Made by a program: the position numbers and the translations under genes
Shown: positions 17,659-26,764 of the stretch, in pieces
Numbering within the stretch: the stretch's first letter is position 1
Layout of the letters: every line of letters begins with the position of its first letter
The notes under the pieces: model-generated
Databases searched by the model: none
What the model was told of the DNA's origin: nothing
The model's input: only the letters and a program-made list of their open reading frames with translations
Origin: Acetobacter suratthaniensis
GTDB taxonomy: Bacteria; Pseudomonadota; Alphaproteobacteria; Acetobacterales; Acetobacteraceae
Assembly (NCBI RefSeq): GCF_017377745.1
Contig: NZ_JAFVMG010000007.1
Location: 62,001 to 126,000 of the forward strand
Length of the DNA: 64,000 nt
Direction of reading: 5' to 3'

Positions 17659-18726
17659 TTACTGTTGCCGCAGGGCCTGCAAGCGGCTGAGCAGGCCCCT
17701 TTCCGTAGTGACACCCATTTTGCGGTACAGGCGCTGACGGTGGTTTTTGACCGTGCCTTTGCTGATACCCAGTGTCTGGGCGATTTCGCCTGTATTGCGG
17801 CCCTGTAGCAGCAGTTCCAGCAGATCCTGCTCGCGCCGGGTGACATGTAGCCCCGGCAGCGCGGAAAGTGGCGCCTGCGTGGTGGCCGGGGCAAGGCTCA
17901 GCAGGTAGCCTCCGGGGGCCAGCGGGCAGTCTTCGGGCAGGGCTGTCAGGTTCAGGGTAAAACCGTTTTCTTCCAGTATTGCGGGGGTATGGCCCGGTAT
18001 CAGGCCATCGGTGCTTCTGAGTAGCCGGTGTACAGCCCGGCGAAACGGTGCGCCATGCCGCGTTTCCGCTGCGCACCATGTGGGGTTGCTGTGCAGGTGG
18101 TTGCGGTGGCGATCGAGCACCAGTGCGCCTTCGCTTTCGGGGCGGTGGCTGGTCTGGGTCTCTGTCTGTGGGGGGCGGCTCCAGGCTTGCAGGGTCTGGT
18201 TGATGTGGCTTTGGTGCAGGCCATAGAAAAGCGGCTGTACCAGTCTGGCCCGGTTGAACTCTTTTTGGGTAAAAGGCCGGTCTGTCTGCTGTAGAAACAG
18301 CATGATGCAGGTATTGGACAAAATGGGCAGGATAATGGCCAGCTCGTCTGAAAATCCGCAGTTTTTCTGGAAAATGGATGTGTATTCATAAGGCTTTACG
18401 GCCTTGTCCAGTGTGCAGAGCGATGCCACAGGCTGGCGGGCCTGACTGCGCCACAAATGCCAGAACGGGTCGAACGTGCGAAAATGGTTTCTGTAATCGC
18501 TAAAGGCGGTGGATTCGACGTCCTCGGTATGCAGCACATGGGGCAGCACCCCCGGTGCATAGGCGATAATCCATGAGGACTGGTGTGGAATAAGCCGGGA
18601 AAACACGGACAGAAGGCGGGCATGAAAATCCGCACTGCCGATATGGCCCGCGACATGCCCCAGTTCGGCCAGCCATTGTTCCATGAAAGGGGGGGTATGG
18701 CTGTCCGGCTTTATGATGCCGGTCAT
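17659..18726 (-). CDS. LuxR-family transcriptional regulator
   Basis: 355 residues with a C-terminal LuxR HTH (LHVTRREQDLLELLLQGRNTGEIAQTLGISKGTVKNH, about 290-330) and a long N-terminal region with no receiver domain signature, possibly a PAS/GAF-like sensor (PHQSSWIIAYAPG, FRTFDPFWHLW). I start at the ATG of MTGIIKPD; the extension upstream would need TTG. It is divergent from the tdm-tmm operon. A perfect dyad at 18891-18912 between them is a candidate operator. It converges with folD with a 2-bp gap. Confidence 0.82.
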   Translation of the reverse strand: MTGIIKPDSHTPPFMEQWLAELGHVAGHIGSADFHARLLSVFSRLIPHQSSWIIAYAPGVLPHVLHTEDVESTAFSDYRNHFRTFDPFWHLWRSQARQPVASLCTLDKAVKPYEYTSIFQKNCGFSDELAIILPILSNTCIMLFLQQTDRPFTQKEFNRARLVQPLFYGLHQSHINQTLQAWSRPPQTETQTSHRPESEGALVLDRHRNHLHSNPTWCAAETRHGAPFRRAVHRLLRSTDGLIPGHTPAILEENGFTLNLTALPEDCPLAPGGYLLSLAPATTQAPLSALPGLHVTRREQDLLELLLQGRNTGEIAQTLGISKGTVKNHRQRLYRKMGVTTERGLLSRLQALRQQ

Positions 18727-18890
18727 GGTTCCATTGTCCTCTTTTTCCCGTGCCGGAGCAGTCGGGTGCCACAAGGGCTGGCGTTTGCCGTTCTTTTGCG
18801 GCGACGAGTCCGTAGCAGGTTTGATTGTTTCGTTTGAGAGATGGTTCTGTCAAGCGCCTTCAGGCGCATGGGCCTGTGCGGTCGCAGGGG

Positions 18891-18912
18891 AATGGTGCCA
18901 AAAGGCACCATT
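18891..18912. promoter_or_regulatory. Perfect dyad, candidate operator upstream of tdm
   Basis: AATGGTGCC-AAAA-GGCACCATT, a perfect 9-bp inverted repeat in the divergent region between the LuxR-type gene and tdm. A second perfect dyad, GCGCCT-TC-AGGCGC, sits at 18854-18867. Function is inferred from position. Confidence 0.55.
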
Positions 18913-18979
18913 GAGAAAGGGGGGCGGCCTTCCCTAGTCTTGTTTTGTAAAAGAAACGGATGGGGAGTGGCCTATCGCC

Positions 18980-21190
18980 ATGACACTCTTGTTTGCACCA
19001 CCGCATAAAGCGGCTCCTGTGCGGGTAGCCGGGGGCAGCGGCCCCCGGCGGTTTACCGTTCGGGCCGGAGAGGGGCTTGAAGTCATCACGGTTGATGGCG
19101 GGCAAGCCGGTATGCTGGCGGCTCCCCTGGGGGTGCTGCATGCCCTGACACTGGATCAGCCTGCTGGACAGGGGGCTCAGGGTGAGGCGCTCTACACCCT
19201 GTTTACAGCGGATGAACAGGCGGGTGCCGGGTGCCGTTTCGATGTGCTGGCCGATGGCGAGATCGTGCTTGATCTCCCGGCCGAGGACATGATGCCCGAT
19301 CAGTCCAACGCGCCGGGGGCGTATGACCTGCATTTTACCCCCGCCCCGCAGGGCGGTAGCCGCCTGCCGGAGCCTCTGGCCCCCGTTGTGCAGGATGTGC
19401 GCGTGCCTGCGGCGACTGCTGTCAGCTATCGGGTGCGCAAAGGCGAATATATCCAGATTATTGATGTGGATGGCCGCCAGTGTTCGGATTTTCTGGCCTT
19501 TGATGCCGCAGCACTCGAAGGCGGGCAGGAATACGGGTTGGATGCCACGGCCACGCGCACGGTGCAGGGCCACGCCCTGCCAGTGCCCGGCCTGCACGGG
19601 CGCTTTTTAGATAGCCGCCTGCAACCGCTGGTGGAGGTGGTGCAGGATACCGTGGGGCGGCATGATGCATTCCTGCTGGCCTGCACCGCCAAATATTATG
19701 ATGATACCGGCTATCCGGGCCACGATAACTGCAGCGACAATTTCAACGCGGTTCTGGAGCCTGAAGGGCTTGTGCCACGGAATGGCTGGCCTGCCATCAA
19801 CTTCTTTTTCAACACACAGGTGCAGGATTGCGGCGCCATTACCAGCGCCGAACCCTGGTCACGCGCGGGGGATTACGTGCTGCTGCGTGCCCTGACAGAC
19901 CTTGTCTGTGCCTCGTCCTCCTGTGCGGATGACGTGACAGAAGCCAACGGCTGGCAGCCGACCGATATTCATGTGCGGGTTTATGACCGCGCCAGTACCA
20001 TTTCCAGCGGGGTTGCCCATCGTATGACACCACAAGCACCGGCAATCATGACACGGCAGAGCGGCTTTCATGCAGACCTTGCTGAACAGGGCGCGCAGTT
20101 TGTCGAATACAAGGGATTCTGGCTGCCTGCGCGGTTTGAGGGATACGGGCCGGTTGCGGAATACTGGGCCTGTCGCACACGGGCTTGCGTTATGGATTTG
20201 TCGGCCCTGCGCAAGTTTGAAATAACCGGGCCGGATGCCCTGTCCCTGCTGCAACTGGCCGCCACGCGCGATATTCGCAAGCTGGCGGTGGGGCAGGTGG
20301 TCTATACAGCGCTTTGTTATCCGCATGGCGGCATGCTGGACGATGCAACGGTTTTCCGTCTTGCGCCGCAGGCATTCAGGCTGGTCTGTGGCGATGAATA
20401 TTGCGGTGAGTGGCTGCGGGCACTCGCGGTGGAGCATGGGCTGCATGCTTTTGTGCGCCCCTCTACCGACCAGTTGCACAATCTCTCGGTGCAGGGGCCG
20501 CAAAGCCGCGCCATTCTGGCCCCCCTGATCTGGACGCCACCGACACAGCCGGACATTGCGGCCCTTAAATGGTTCCGCTTTACCATCGGGCGTGTGGGCG
20601 GGCCTGCGGGCATACCCGTTCTGGTATCGCGCACCGGTTACACGGGCGAACTGGGTTATGAAATCTGGTGTCACCCACGCCATGCCCCTGCCGTGTGGGA
20701 GGCCGTGTGGGCAGCCGGTCAGCCGGAAGGCATGGTGCCTCTGGGGCTGGATGCGCTCGACTGGCTGCGGATTGAGGCTGGTCTGGCTTTTGCCGCGTAT
20801 GAGTTCTGCTCCGAAACAGATCCGTTCGAGGCGGGGATAGGTTTTGCGGTTCCGGCTTCCAAAACCGAGGCGTTCATTGGCGCTGAGGCTCTGGCCCAGC
20901 GCAGACTGGCGCCACGGCACAGGCTGGTGGGGCTGGAGAGCCTGTCTAACGAACCCCTCGCGCATGGTGATGCGGTGTATGATGGTCGGGCCAGAGTGGG
21001 CAGCATTACCAGTGCGTGTCTGTCGCCCGTTCTGGGTAAAAGCATTGCCCTGGCACGGGTAGATACGGCCGTGGCCGAGCCGGGGCGTATGCTGGAAATT
21101 GGTCAGCTTGACGGGCTGCAAAAGAGAATTGCCGTAAAGGTCACATCTTTTCCAGCCTATGACCCGGATAAAAGCCGGGTGAGATCCTGA
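18980..21190 (+). CDS. tdm: Trimethylamine N-oxide demethylase Tdm (DUF1989-GcvT fusion)
   Basis: 736 residues: an N-terminal DUF1989 domain (about 20-350) fused to a GcvT-type folate-binding domain (about 365-730, including LVSRTGYTGELGYEIWC). This architecture matches TMAO demethylase of Methylocella and roseobacters, which cleaves TMAO to dimethylamine plus formaldehyde; the C-terminal domain can capture formaldehyde on THF. Cys251 (GHDNC), Cys310 and Cys315 (VCASSSC) are candidate zinc ligands in the first domain. The next gene encodes the TMAO-forming monooxygenase, which supports the assignment. A urea-carboxylase-associated function of DUF1989 is less likely because of the fusion. Confidence 0.88.
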   Translation: MTLLFAPPHKAAPVRVAGGSGPRRFTVRAGEGLEVITVDGGQAGMLAAPLGVLHALTLDQPAGQGAQGEALYTLFTADEQAGAGCRFDVLADGEIVLDLPAEDMMPDQSNAPGAYDLHFTPAPQGGSRLPEPLAPVVQDVRVPAATAVSYRVRKGEYIQIIDVDGRQCSDFLAFDAAALEGGQEYGLDATATRTVQGHALPVPGLHGRFLDSRLQPLVEVVQDTVGRHDAFLLACTAKYYDDTGYPGHDNCSDNFNAVLEPEGLVPRNGWPAINFFFNTQVQDCGAITSAEPWSRAGDYVLLRALTDLVCASSSCADDVTEANGWQPTDIHVRVYDRASTISSGVAHRMTPQAPAIMTRQSGFHADLAEQGAQFVEYKGFWLPARFEGYGPVAEYWACRTRACVMDLSALRKFEITGPDALSLLQLAATRDIRKLAVGQVVYTALCYPHGGMLDDATVFRLAPQAFRLVCGDEYCGEWLRALAVEHGLHAFVRPSTDQLHNLSVQGPQSRAILAPLIWTPPTQPDIAALKWFRFTIGRVGGPAGIPVLVSRTGYTGELGYEIWCHPRHAPAVWEAVWAAGQPEGMVPLGLDALDWLRIEAGLAFAAYEFCSETDPFEAGIGFAVPASKTEAFIGAEALAQRRLAPRHRLVGLESLSNEPLAHGDAVYDGRARVGSITSACLSPVLGKSIALARVDTAVAEPGRMLEIGQLDGLQKRIAVKVTSFPAYDPDKSRVRS

Positions 21191-21258
21191 ATGTTCTTGC
21201 AGTGACAGACAATGCGGCGGGCTGATGGCCCGACCGCGAACAGGGAGCGCGTGTGAGC

Positions 21259-22632
21259 ATGACAGCAAAAAGAGTGGCGATTATTGGTGCAGGCCCGAGC
21301 GGGCTGGCCGCACTGAGAGCCTTCGGCGCGGCACGCAAGGCGGGTGAGAAAGTGCCTGAACTGGTCTGTTTTGAAAAACAGGCAACGCTGGGCGGGATGT
21401 GGAACTATACATGGCGCACCGGGCTGGATGAATATGGCGAGCCCGTCCATGCCAGCATGTACAGGTTCCTGTGGTCGAACGGCCCCAAGGAAGGCCTTGA
21501 ATTTTCTGATTATTCTTTTGAAGAGCATTTCGGGCGGCCCATTCCGTCCTATCCGCCCCGTGCTGTGCTGCTGGATTATATTGTCGGGCGTATCAAGCGC
21601 GATAATCTTGAGGGCGATATGCGCTTCAGCACCTCGGTGCGTGAGGTCGAGTGGGATACCGAGGCGGATAATTTTCTGGTGACGGTGGAAGACCTGACCA
21701 CAGCCCATGTTTACTCAGAACGATTTGATTATGTGATTGTTGCATCGGGACATTTTTCAACGCCGAATGTTCCCTCCTTTCCCGGTTTCGACCTTTTTCC
21801 CGGCCGTGTCCTGCACGCGCATGATTTCCGCGATGCCAATGAGTTCGCGGGTAAGGATGTGCTGCTGGTCGGCAGTTCATATTCGGCGGAAGATATTGGG
21901 AGCCAGTGTTATAAATACGGCGCAAAATCCATAACATTTTCCTATCGCTCCCATCCGCTCGGCTTCAAATGGCCCGAAGGCTTTGCGGAACATTCCCTGC
22001 TGCTCAAGGTGGAAGGAGATGTTGCACATTTTCAGGATGGTGCGACAAAAAAGGTCGATGCCATCATTCTGTGCACCGGCTACAAGCATTATTTCCCGTT
22101 CCTGCCGGATTACCTGCGTCTGAAAACGCATAACTGTCTGTATCCGGTGGATCTGTACAAGGGTGTGTGCTGGATCGATAATCCGAAACTTCTCTATCTT
22201 GGCATGCAGGATCAATATTATACCTTTAACATGTTTGACGCGCAGGCATGGTTCGCGCGCGATGTCATCATGGAAAAGCTGGATCTGCCCGGCCGGGCAG
22301 ATATGCTGGCGGATAGCAAGGCATGGGTGGCACGAGATCAGGCGTTGGAAAATGCCACGCAGGAAATTGATTTCCAGACCGATTATGTGCGCGATCTGAT
22401 GACCTATACAGATTACCCGCCTTTTGACCTTGATCAGGTTGCGGCCCTGTTCAAGGAATGGAAGCATGACAAGGAAGACGGCATCATGACCTTCCGTGAT
22501 CGCAGCTACCGTTCGGTGCTGACCGGCACGATGGCCCCCCCGCACCATACCCCGTGGATGGAGGCTATGGATGACTCGCTGGAAGCCTTTCTGGCCCCGG
22601 CAGAGCCTGCGCGTGTCAGGGCTTCAGGCTGA
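21259..22632 (+). CDS. tmm: Trimethylamine monooxygenase (flavin-containing)
   Basis: 457-residue FAD/NADPH monooxygenase that oxidises trimethylamine to TMAO. Motifs: FAD-binding GAGPSGLA near residue 10, FMO signature [16 protein letters not shown] motif [12 protein letters not shown] with the Tyr seen in bacterial Tmm, and [15 protein letters not shown]. Long stretches match the Ruegeria-type Tmm ([49 protein letters not shown]). The ATG at 21259 aligns with known N termini; a GTG two codons earlier is possible. It lies 68 bp after tdm, likely the same operon. Confidence 0.93.
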   Translation: MTAKRVAIIGAGPSGLAALRAFGAARKAGEKVPELVCFEKQATLGGMWNYTWRTGLDEYGEPVHASMYRFLWSNGPKEGLEFSDYSFEEHFGRPIPSYPPRAVLLDYIVGRIKRDNLEGDMRFSTSVREVEWDTEADNFLVTVEDLTTAHVYSERFDYVIVASGHFSTPNVPSFPGFDLFPGRVLHAHDFRDANEFAGKDVLLVGSSYSAEDIGSQCYKYGAKSITFSYRSHPLGFKWPEGFAEHSLLLKVEGDVAHFQDGATKKVDAIILCTGYKHYFPFLPDYLRLKTHNCLYPVDLYKGVCWIDNPKLLYLGMQDQYYTFNMFDAQAWFARDVIMEKLDLPGRADMLADSKAWVARDQALENATQEIDFQTDYVRDLMTYTDYPPFDLDQVAALFKEWKHDKEDGIMTFRDRSYRSVLTGTMAPPHHTPWMEAMDDSLEAFLAPAEPARVRASG

Positions 22633-22676
22633 AGTTTTTTGTAAAAATGTCCTGAATTTGTGAGAGTTCTCCAAGG

Positions 22677-22698
22677 ATAAGAAAAATTTATGCAGTCT
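22677..22698. promoter_or_regulatory. Putative LysR operator, copy 2 (upstream of dmm operon)
   Basis: ATAAGAAAAATTTATGC followed by AGTCT, one mismatch in 22 to the element at 10632-10653 beside the LysR gene. It lies 109 bp before the start of the first dmm-operon gene. Confidence 0.7.
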
Positions 22699-22806
22699 AT
22701 AACGCATGATCTTTTCACATTCGTAATGGACTGGAATATGATGGTTCCCGTCGTGGTGGTTTGTGGCCCCCACGGTGGCGGCCCGGCGTAGTGAGGACTG
22801 AAAAAC

Positions 22807-23940
22807 ATGACGACTAGCTGGCGTTCAAGCACTCTGGCAGATCGCCACCGTGCCCTTGGCTCCGCCCTCGAAAACTGGAACGGCATGGCTACGGCCTGGA
22901 GCTACGATTCCAGCCTGCAGGATCACCACGTGGCGGTGCGCACCCGTGCGGGGCTGATGGATGTTTCGGGGCTTAAAAAGGTGCATCTGGTCGGCCCGCA
23001 CGCCACGGCCATTCTGGATTACGCAACCAGCCGTAATGTCAGCAAGGTGCAGCCGGGGCGCTCGGTTTACGCCACGGCCCTGAATGACGATGGCAAGTTT
23101 ATTGATGACTGCCTTTTATACCGCACCGGCCCCAATAGCTGGATGGTGGTGCACGGGGCAGGCACCCTGCATGAAATGCTGGCGCAGGCTGTGGTGGGGC
23201 GTAATGCCGCCATGCTGTTCGATGACGATCTGCACGACCTGTCGTTACAGGGGCCTGTTGCGGTTGATTTTCTGGCCCGCCATGTGCCGGGTATCCGCCA
23301 GCTCAACTATTTCTGCCATATGCAGACAACGCTTTTCGGTGCGCCGGTCATGATTTCGCGCACTGGTTACACAGGTGAGCGTGGCTACGAGATTTTCTGC
23401 AAAGGCACCGATGCGCCGCTGATCTGGGATACGATCCTTGAAGATGGCAAGGCCGATGGCATTGTGCCGGTGTGCTTTACCGCGCTCGATCTCCTGCGGG
23501 TTGAAAGCTATCTGCTGTTCTATCCTTACGATAATTCCGAAATGTATCCATTTGAACAGGAACTGGCGGGGGATACGTTGTGGGAACTGGGGCTGGATTT
23601 CACGGTCAGCCCCGGCAAAACGCATTTCCGTGGCGCACCGGCGCATTATGCGCTCAAGGGGCGTGAACGTTTTAAAATTTTCGGTCTTTTGCTGGACGGT
23701 ATGACAGCGGCCGAAGCCGGAGCCGGTGTGTACGATGGCGAGCAGCGTGTGGGTACCGTTACCTGCGGTATGATTTCCACACTGACTGGCCGCTCAATGG
23801 CGCTGGCACGCATGGATGTACCCTACGCCGTGGCCGGGTGCCGCATTGTCGTGCGCTCGGCGGGGGAGACCCTGTCCGGTGTTACGCACACGCTGCCGTT
23901 TGATGACCCCGAAAAGAAAAAGCGTACCGTTAAAGGCTGA
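22807..23940 (+). CDS. GcvT-family aminomethyltransferase-like protein of the dmm operon (DmmD-like)
   Basis: 377 residues, folate-binding GcvT/T-protein fold (GLMDVSGLKKVHLVGPHA, MISRTGYTGERGYEIFCKG, GMISTLTGRSMALARM). In alphaproteobacterial dmmDABC operons a gene of this type precedes the three dimethylamine monooxygenase genes and probably captures the released formaldehyde on THF. It has its own GAGGA Shine-Dalgarno and a shared regulatory element upstream, so it probably heads a second transcription unit. DMSP demethylase (DmdA) is a related family but the context speaks against it. Confidence 0.85.
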   Translation: MTTSWRSSTLADRHRALGSALENWNGMATAWSYDSSLQDHHVAVRTRAGLMDVSGLKKVHLVGPHATAILDYATSRNVSKVQPGRSVYATALNDDGKFIDDCLLYRTGPNSWMVVHGAGTLHEMLAQAVVGRNAAMLFDDDLHDLSLQGPVAVDFLARHVPGIRQLNYFCHMQTTLFGAPVMISRTGYTGERGYEIFCKGTDAPLIWDTILEDGKADGIVPVCFTALDLLRVESYLLFYPYDNSEMYPFEQELAGDTLWELGLDFTVSPGKTHFRGAPAHYALKGRERFKIFGLLLDGMTAAEAGAGVYDGEQRVGTVTCGMISTLTGRSMALARMDVPYAVAGCRIVVRSAGETLSGVTHTLPFDDPEKKKRTVKG

Positions 23941-23995
23941 ACAAACAGGGTTGCCGCATTGTCTGCCTGTGGAGCATGCGGGAGGAGAAAAGAGC

Positions 23996-24547
23996 GTGAT
24001 CGTCAGTAGTCAACTGCCTTTTGCCCCACTGGTTCTGGATGCGTCGGGCGTGCGGCACCTGTATGTTCGGGATACGGCGGACTGCCCCCTGCCGGATGGC
24101 TGCGGCGCGGTCATGCCCGAGATATGGACAGTGGTATCCGATGCGACAGTGATGGCGGATGCGCGCGAAGGAGAAGTGCTGCTGCGTTCCGTAACGGCCT
24201 TGCTGGAAAGGCTGGCCGGACGGCTGGCGCGGGAGAGGGTAGGCTTGCGGCTGTATGGAGCGGGTGGGGCCTCGTTCCTGTCTCGCGTGGCCATAGTGGC
24301 GGATGCGGCCGGGCTGGCCACGGGCGAGGTTCTGTTGGCCCCCCCACGGGATACGGCGCGGCGCGTGGTGTGCGTGCATTGCGATACGCTGAATGATGGG
24401 GTGCAAGCCGATACGGTGCGTTGCCTTGGCTGCGGCACCACCCTGTTCGTGCGGGAGCATTATTCACGTGGGCTGGGCGCCTATATGGGAGTGGGCGAGC
24501 CAGAAATCCTGTTGCAGGCGATGGAGGCAGCAGCCCGTCATGGTTGA
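23996..24547 (+). CDS. dmmA: Dimethylamine monooxygenase small subunit (DmmA-like, zinc-ribbon C terminus)
   Basis: 183 residues. The C-terminal part carries two CxxC pairs (VCVHCDTL and VRCLGCGTTLFVREHYS) followed by RGLGAYMGVGEPE, the pattern of the DmmA-like C-terminal domain. The GTG start at 23996 is fixed by a perfect GGAGGAG 8 nt upstream; longer readings run into the dmmD-like gene. It is the small component of the heme-dependent oxidative N-demethylase that turns dimethylamine into methylamine and formaldehyde. It overlaps the reductase gene by 8 bp. Confidence 0.83.
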   Translation: MIVSSQLPFAPLVLDASGVRHLYVRDTADCPLPDGCGAVMPEIWTVVSDATVMADAREGEVLLRSVTALLERLAGRLARERVGLRLYGAGGASFLSRVAIVADAAGLATGEVLLAPPRDTARRVVCVHCDTLNDGVQADTVRCLGCGTTLFVREHYSRGLGAYMGVGEPEILLQAMEAAARHG

Positions 24548-25490
24548 ACGTTCTGGTTATCTGGCAGTTATTGCCTCGGTTGAAGTGCTGACACCAACCT
24601 TGCGTAAATTCGTGCTTGCGGCACAGGGTGTGCGTTTTCCTGCTGTGTCTGCGGGCAGTCATGTGGTGCTTGGGTTTGGTTCTGCCGCACGGCGCTATAA
24701 AAATGCCTATTCCGTTGTCTCAGCTACGCCGGATGGGCGTGAACTGAGTGTGATCGTGCGGCGCGCTCCGCAATCACGCGGGGGTTCGGCTTTCCTGCAC
24801 GATCAGGCGCAGGATGGCACGCCTGTTACGGTTCTGAGCAGTGCCAACCTGTTTCCTGTTTCCAAAACAGCCAAACGGCACCTTCTGCTTTCTGCTGGGG
24901 TGGGTATTACGCCTTTTCTTGCTCATGCCCGCACGCTTGAGGCGGAAGGGGCGGATTACACTCTGCATCATTTTTGCCGCCCTGAGGAAAAACCGGCTTT
25001 TGTAACCTTGCTGGCAGACCTGCCCCCCGGCCGGGTTTTTATTCATGACCGTCCGCCCGAAGATGCGGGCATGAAGCACCATATGGCGGAGGAAGGCATA
25101 GCAACCCATCTGTATTTCTGTGGGCCGGAAGGCTTCATGGGCTGGGTGGAGCAGGCGGCCGCCCAACTCGGTTTTGTGGCGGCCAAGGTGCATTCAGAGC
25201 ATTTCTTCGTACCCGAAGGGGGTAAGCCGTTCACGGTTGTTCTGGCCAGCAGCGGACAGCGGATTGCTGTAGCGGGCGATGAAACCTTGCTGGAAGCACT
25301 GGAGAATGCCGGGGTGGATGCTCCGTGCATGTGCCGTGGTGGTGCCTGCGGTGCCTGCGCTCTGGAGGTTATGGACGGTGTGCCGGAACATCGTGATCAT
25401 GTGCTGACAGAGCAGGAAAAAACTGAAGGCCGCACCATTCTGACCTGCGTATCCCGTGCCAGAACGGATACGCTGACACTCAACCTGTAA
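24540..25490 (+). CDS. Dimethylamine monooxygenase reductase (PDR/VanB-type flavoprotein with 2Fe-2S domain)
   Basis: 316 residues: flavin-binding barrel (RRYKNAYSVVSA), NAD-binding domain (LLLSAGVGITPFLAHA; YFCGPEGFMGW) and C-terminal plant-type ferredoxin (CRGGACGAC plus a distal Cys in ILTCVSRA). It passes electrons from NAD(P)H to the heme subunit encoded next. The ATG at 24540 lies inside the end of dmmA with GGAGG upstream; the longer frame reads out of frame through dmmA. Subunit letters for this and the heme subunit differ between reports, so no symbol is given. Confidence 0.88.
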   Translation: MVERSGYLAVIASVEVLTPTLRKFVLAAQGVRFPAVSAGSHVVLGFGSAARRYKNAYSVVSATPDGRELSVIVRRAPQSRGGSAFLHDQAQDGTPVTVLSSANLFPVSKTAKRHLLLSAGVGITPFLAHARTLEAEGADYTLHHFCRPEEKPAFVTLLADLPPGRVFIHDRPPEDAGMKHHMAEEGIATHLYFCGPEGFMGWVEQAAAQLGFVAAKVHSEHFFVPEGGKPFTVVLASSGQRIAVAGDETLLEALENAGVDAPCMCRGGACGACALEVMDGVPEHRDHVLTEQEKTEGRTILTCVSRARTDTLTLNL

Positions 25491-25503
25491 AGAGGAGGCG
25501 GGC

Positions 25504-26583
25504 ATGACCGTTCAGACCAGTGCGCGGGAAAGTTATCGCCCGCCCTATCAGGTAACGAATAGTGCAGAAACCATCCTGCGGTTTCCATTTCCGTTCCCTG
25601 AAGACAGTTATATGTATTCCATGAACGTGGAGCCGCATATCCGTAGTGGCCCGGTAGCCGCCATGCATAACACGTTCGATATTGATGAGCATTATGTCGC
25701 GGAATGCGCGGAAAAAGCCCGTATTTTGCAGGAAGATCCCAAGCGCTGCATTGTTCAGCCCCATATGCGCGCTGCTGAGTGGGATTTCGTGGAACTGGCC
25801 ATGAGCAGCCTGTCCGATCAGTATCCGCAGCATTTTTCCTTGCGGCGTGAAGGGCAGGACTGGCATTGGGTTAACCGGCTTTTGGGGTATGAGCAGAGCT
25901 TTGTGTTTGGCGATGCGACAACCCTGCCGCTGCCACCCTTTGAGTATATGGCCCGACAAATGCAGGGAGATTTCACGCTTCATGATCAGCGTGAGGATGA
26001 TCTGTGGATGGATGGCGGCATGGTTACGGCACAGGCTGACTGGTCGCTCAAGTTCGATCTGGGCATGTCCTTCCGGCAGTGGCATGCGCCTGTACCCAAG
26101 GCGGCGGAAATGGGGGTGTTTGATCGTGGCCTGCGCTTTCTGCTCATGTTGCAGCACGAAAAACCGGTGCGGCGGCTGAACTGGACAATGACCATCAACC
26201 CCCGGCTGGATACCTCGCCCGAGAATTTCATGGTTTGGGGGCCAGACCGGGCTTCGGTCACGCCGGATAATGTAGCGGATAAGGTGCATCTGCGCGTGGA
26301 GTTGCAAACGCTTTACCGCCTGCCACGCTCCAACGCCATTCTGTTTTCCATCCGCTGTTACCTGATGCCGCTGCGCGATATCATGCGCGTGCCTAAATGG
26401 CGCAGGCGGCTCCATCGGGTGCTGCGTGATCTCGATCCCACCTTGTCCAGCTACAAGGGGCTAGATCTGTACCGGCAGACCGTGGTGGATTTTCTTGCTC
26501 CGTATGATGATGGCGCCCCCCTGTCCAGCGGGATACAGCCCGAGGTCGTACAGCTTGAAAAGGCACTGGCACCGGCAGCCTGA
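25504..26583 (+). CDS. Heme-dependent oxidative N-demethylase alpha subunit (DUF3445), dimethylamine monooxygenase
   Basis: 359 residues of the HODM alpha-like family, the catalytic heme subunit of dimethylamine monooxygenase: dimethylamine + O2 + NAD(P)H to methylamine and formaldehyde. The family pattern is seen in LRFPFPFPEDSYMYSM, CIVQPHMRAAEWDFVELAM, RLNWTMTINPRLDTSPE and LRVELQTLYRLPRSNAILFSIR. A strong GAGGAGG precedes the ATG, 13 bp after the reductase gene. It completes the tmm-tdm-dmm route from trimethylamine to methylamine. Confidence 0.9.
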   Translation: MTVQTSARESYRPPYQVTNSAETILRFPFPFPEDSYMYSMNVEPHIRSGPVAAMHNTFDIDEHYVAECAEKARILQEDPKRCIVQPHMRAAEWDFVELAMSSLSDQYPQHFSLRREGQDWHWVNRLLGYEQSFVFGDATTLPLPPFEYMARQMQGDFTLHDQREDDLWMDGGMVTAQADWSLKFDLGMSFRQWHAPVPKAAEMGVFDRGLRFLLMLQHEKPVRRLNWTMTINPRLDTSPENFMVWGPDRASVTPDNVADKVHLRVELQTLYRLPRSNAILFSIRCYLMPLRDIMRVPKWRRRLHRVLRDLDPTLSSYKGLDLYRQTVVDFLAPYDDGAPLSSGIQPEVVQLEKALAPAA

Positions 26584-26691
26584 CACTATGGGCCTGCCAG
26601 CGGGTGGGTTGGCCCGCAGGTTCGGTAAAACTGAATATTCATGGCGCGTTCTTGAAAGCGGGGCAGGGCCAGTCGGTTTTGTATGGTGCAA

Positions 26692-26718
26692 CCCTGCCGG
26701 GGCTTGACCCCGGCAGGG
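26692..26718. terminator. Strong hairpin between dmm operon and GNAT gene
   Basis: Perfect 11-bp inverted repeat CCCTGCCGGGG/CCCCGGCAGGG with a 5-nt loop. No T-tract, so it may be an attenuating or RNA-stabilising hairpin rather than a full terminator. Confidence 0.5.
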
Positions 26719-26764
26719 CAGGCGCGCAAGCGTGTTTGGCGGCAAGGCTGAAAACGGACCGTGG

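Noticed and set aside
16088-18079. 663-codon minus-strand open frame
   Set aside because: Antisense to purU and folD and overlapping the LuxR gene in another frame; low-complexity His/Arg translation.
19859-21268. 469-codon minus-strand open frame
   Set aside because: Antisense to tdm; no recognisable motif.
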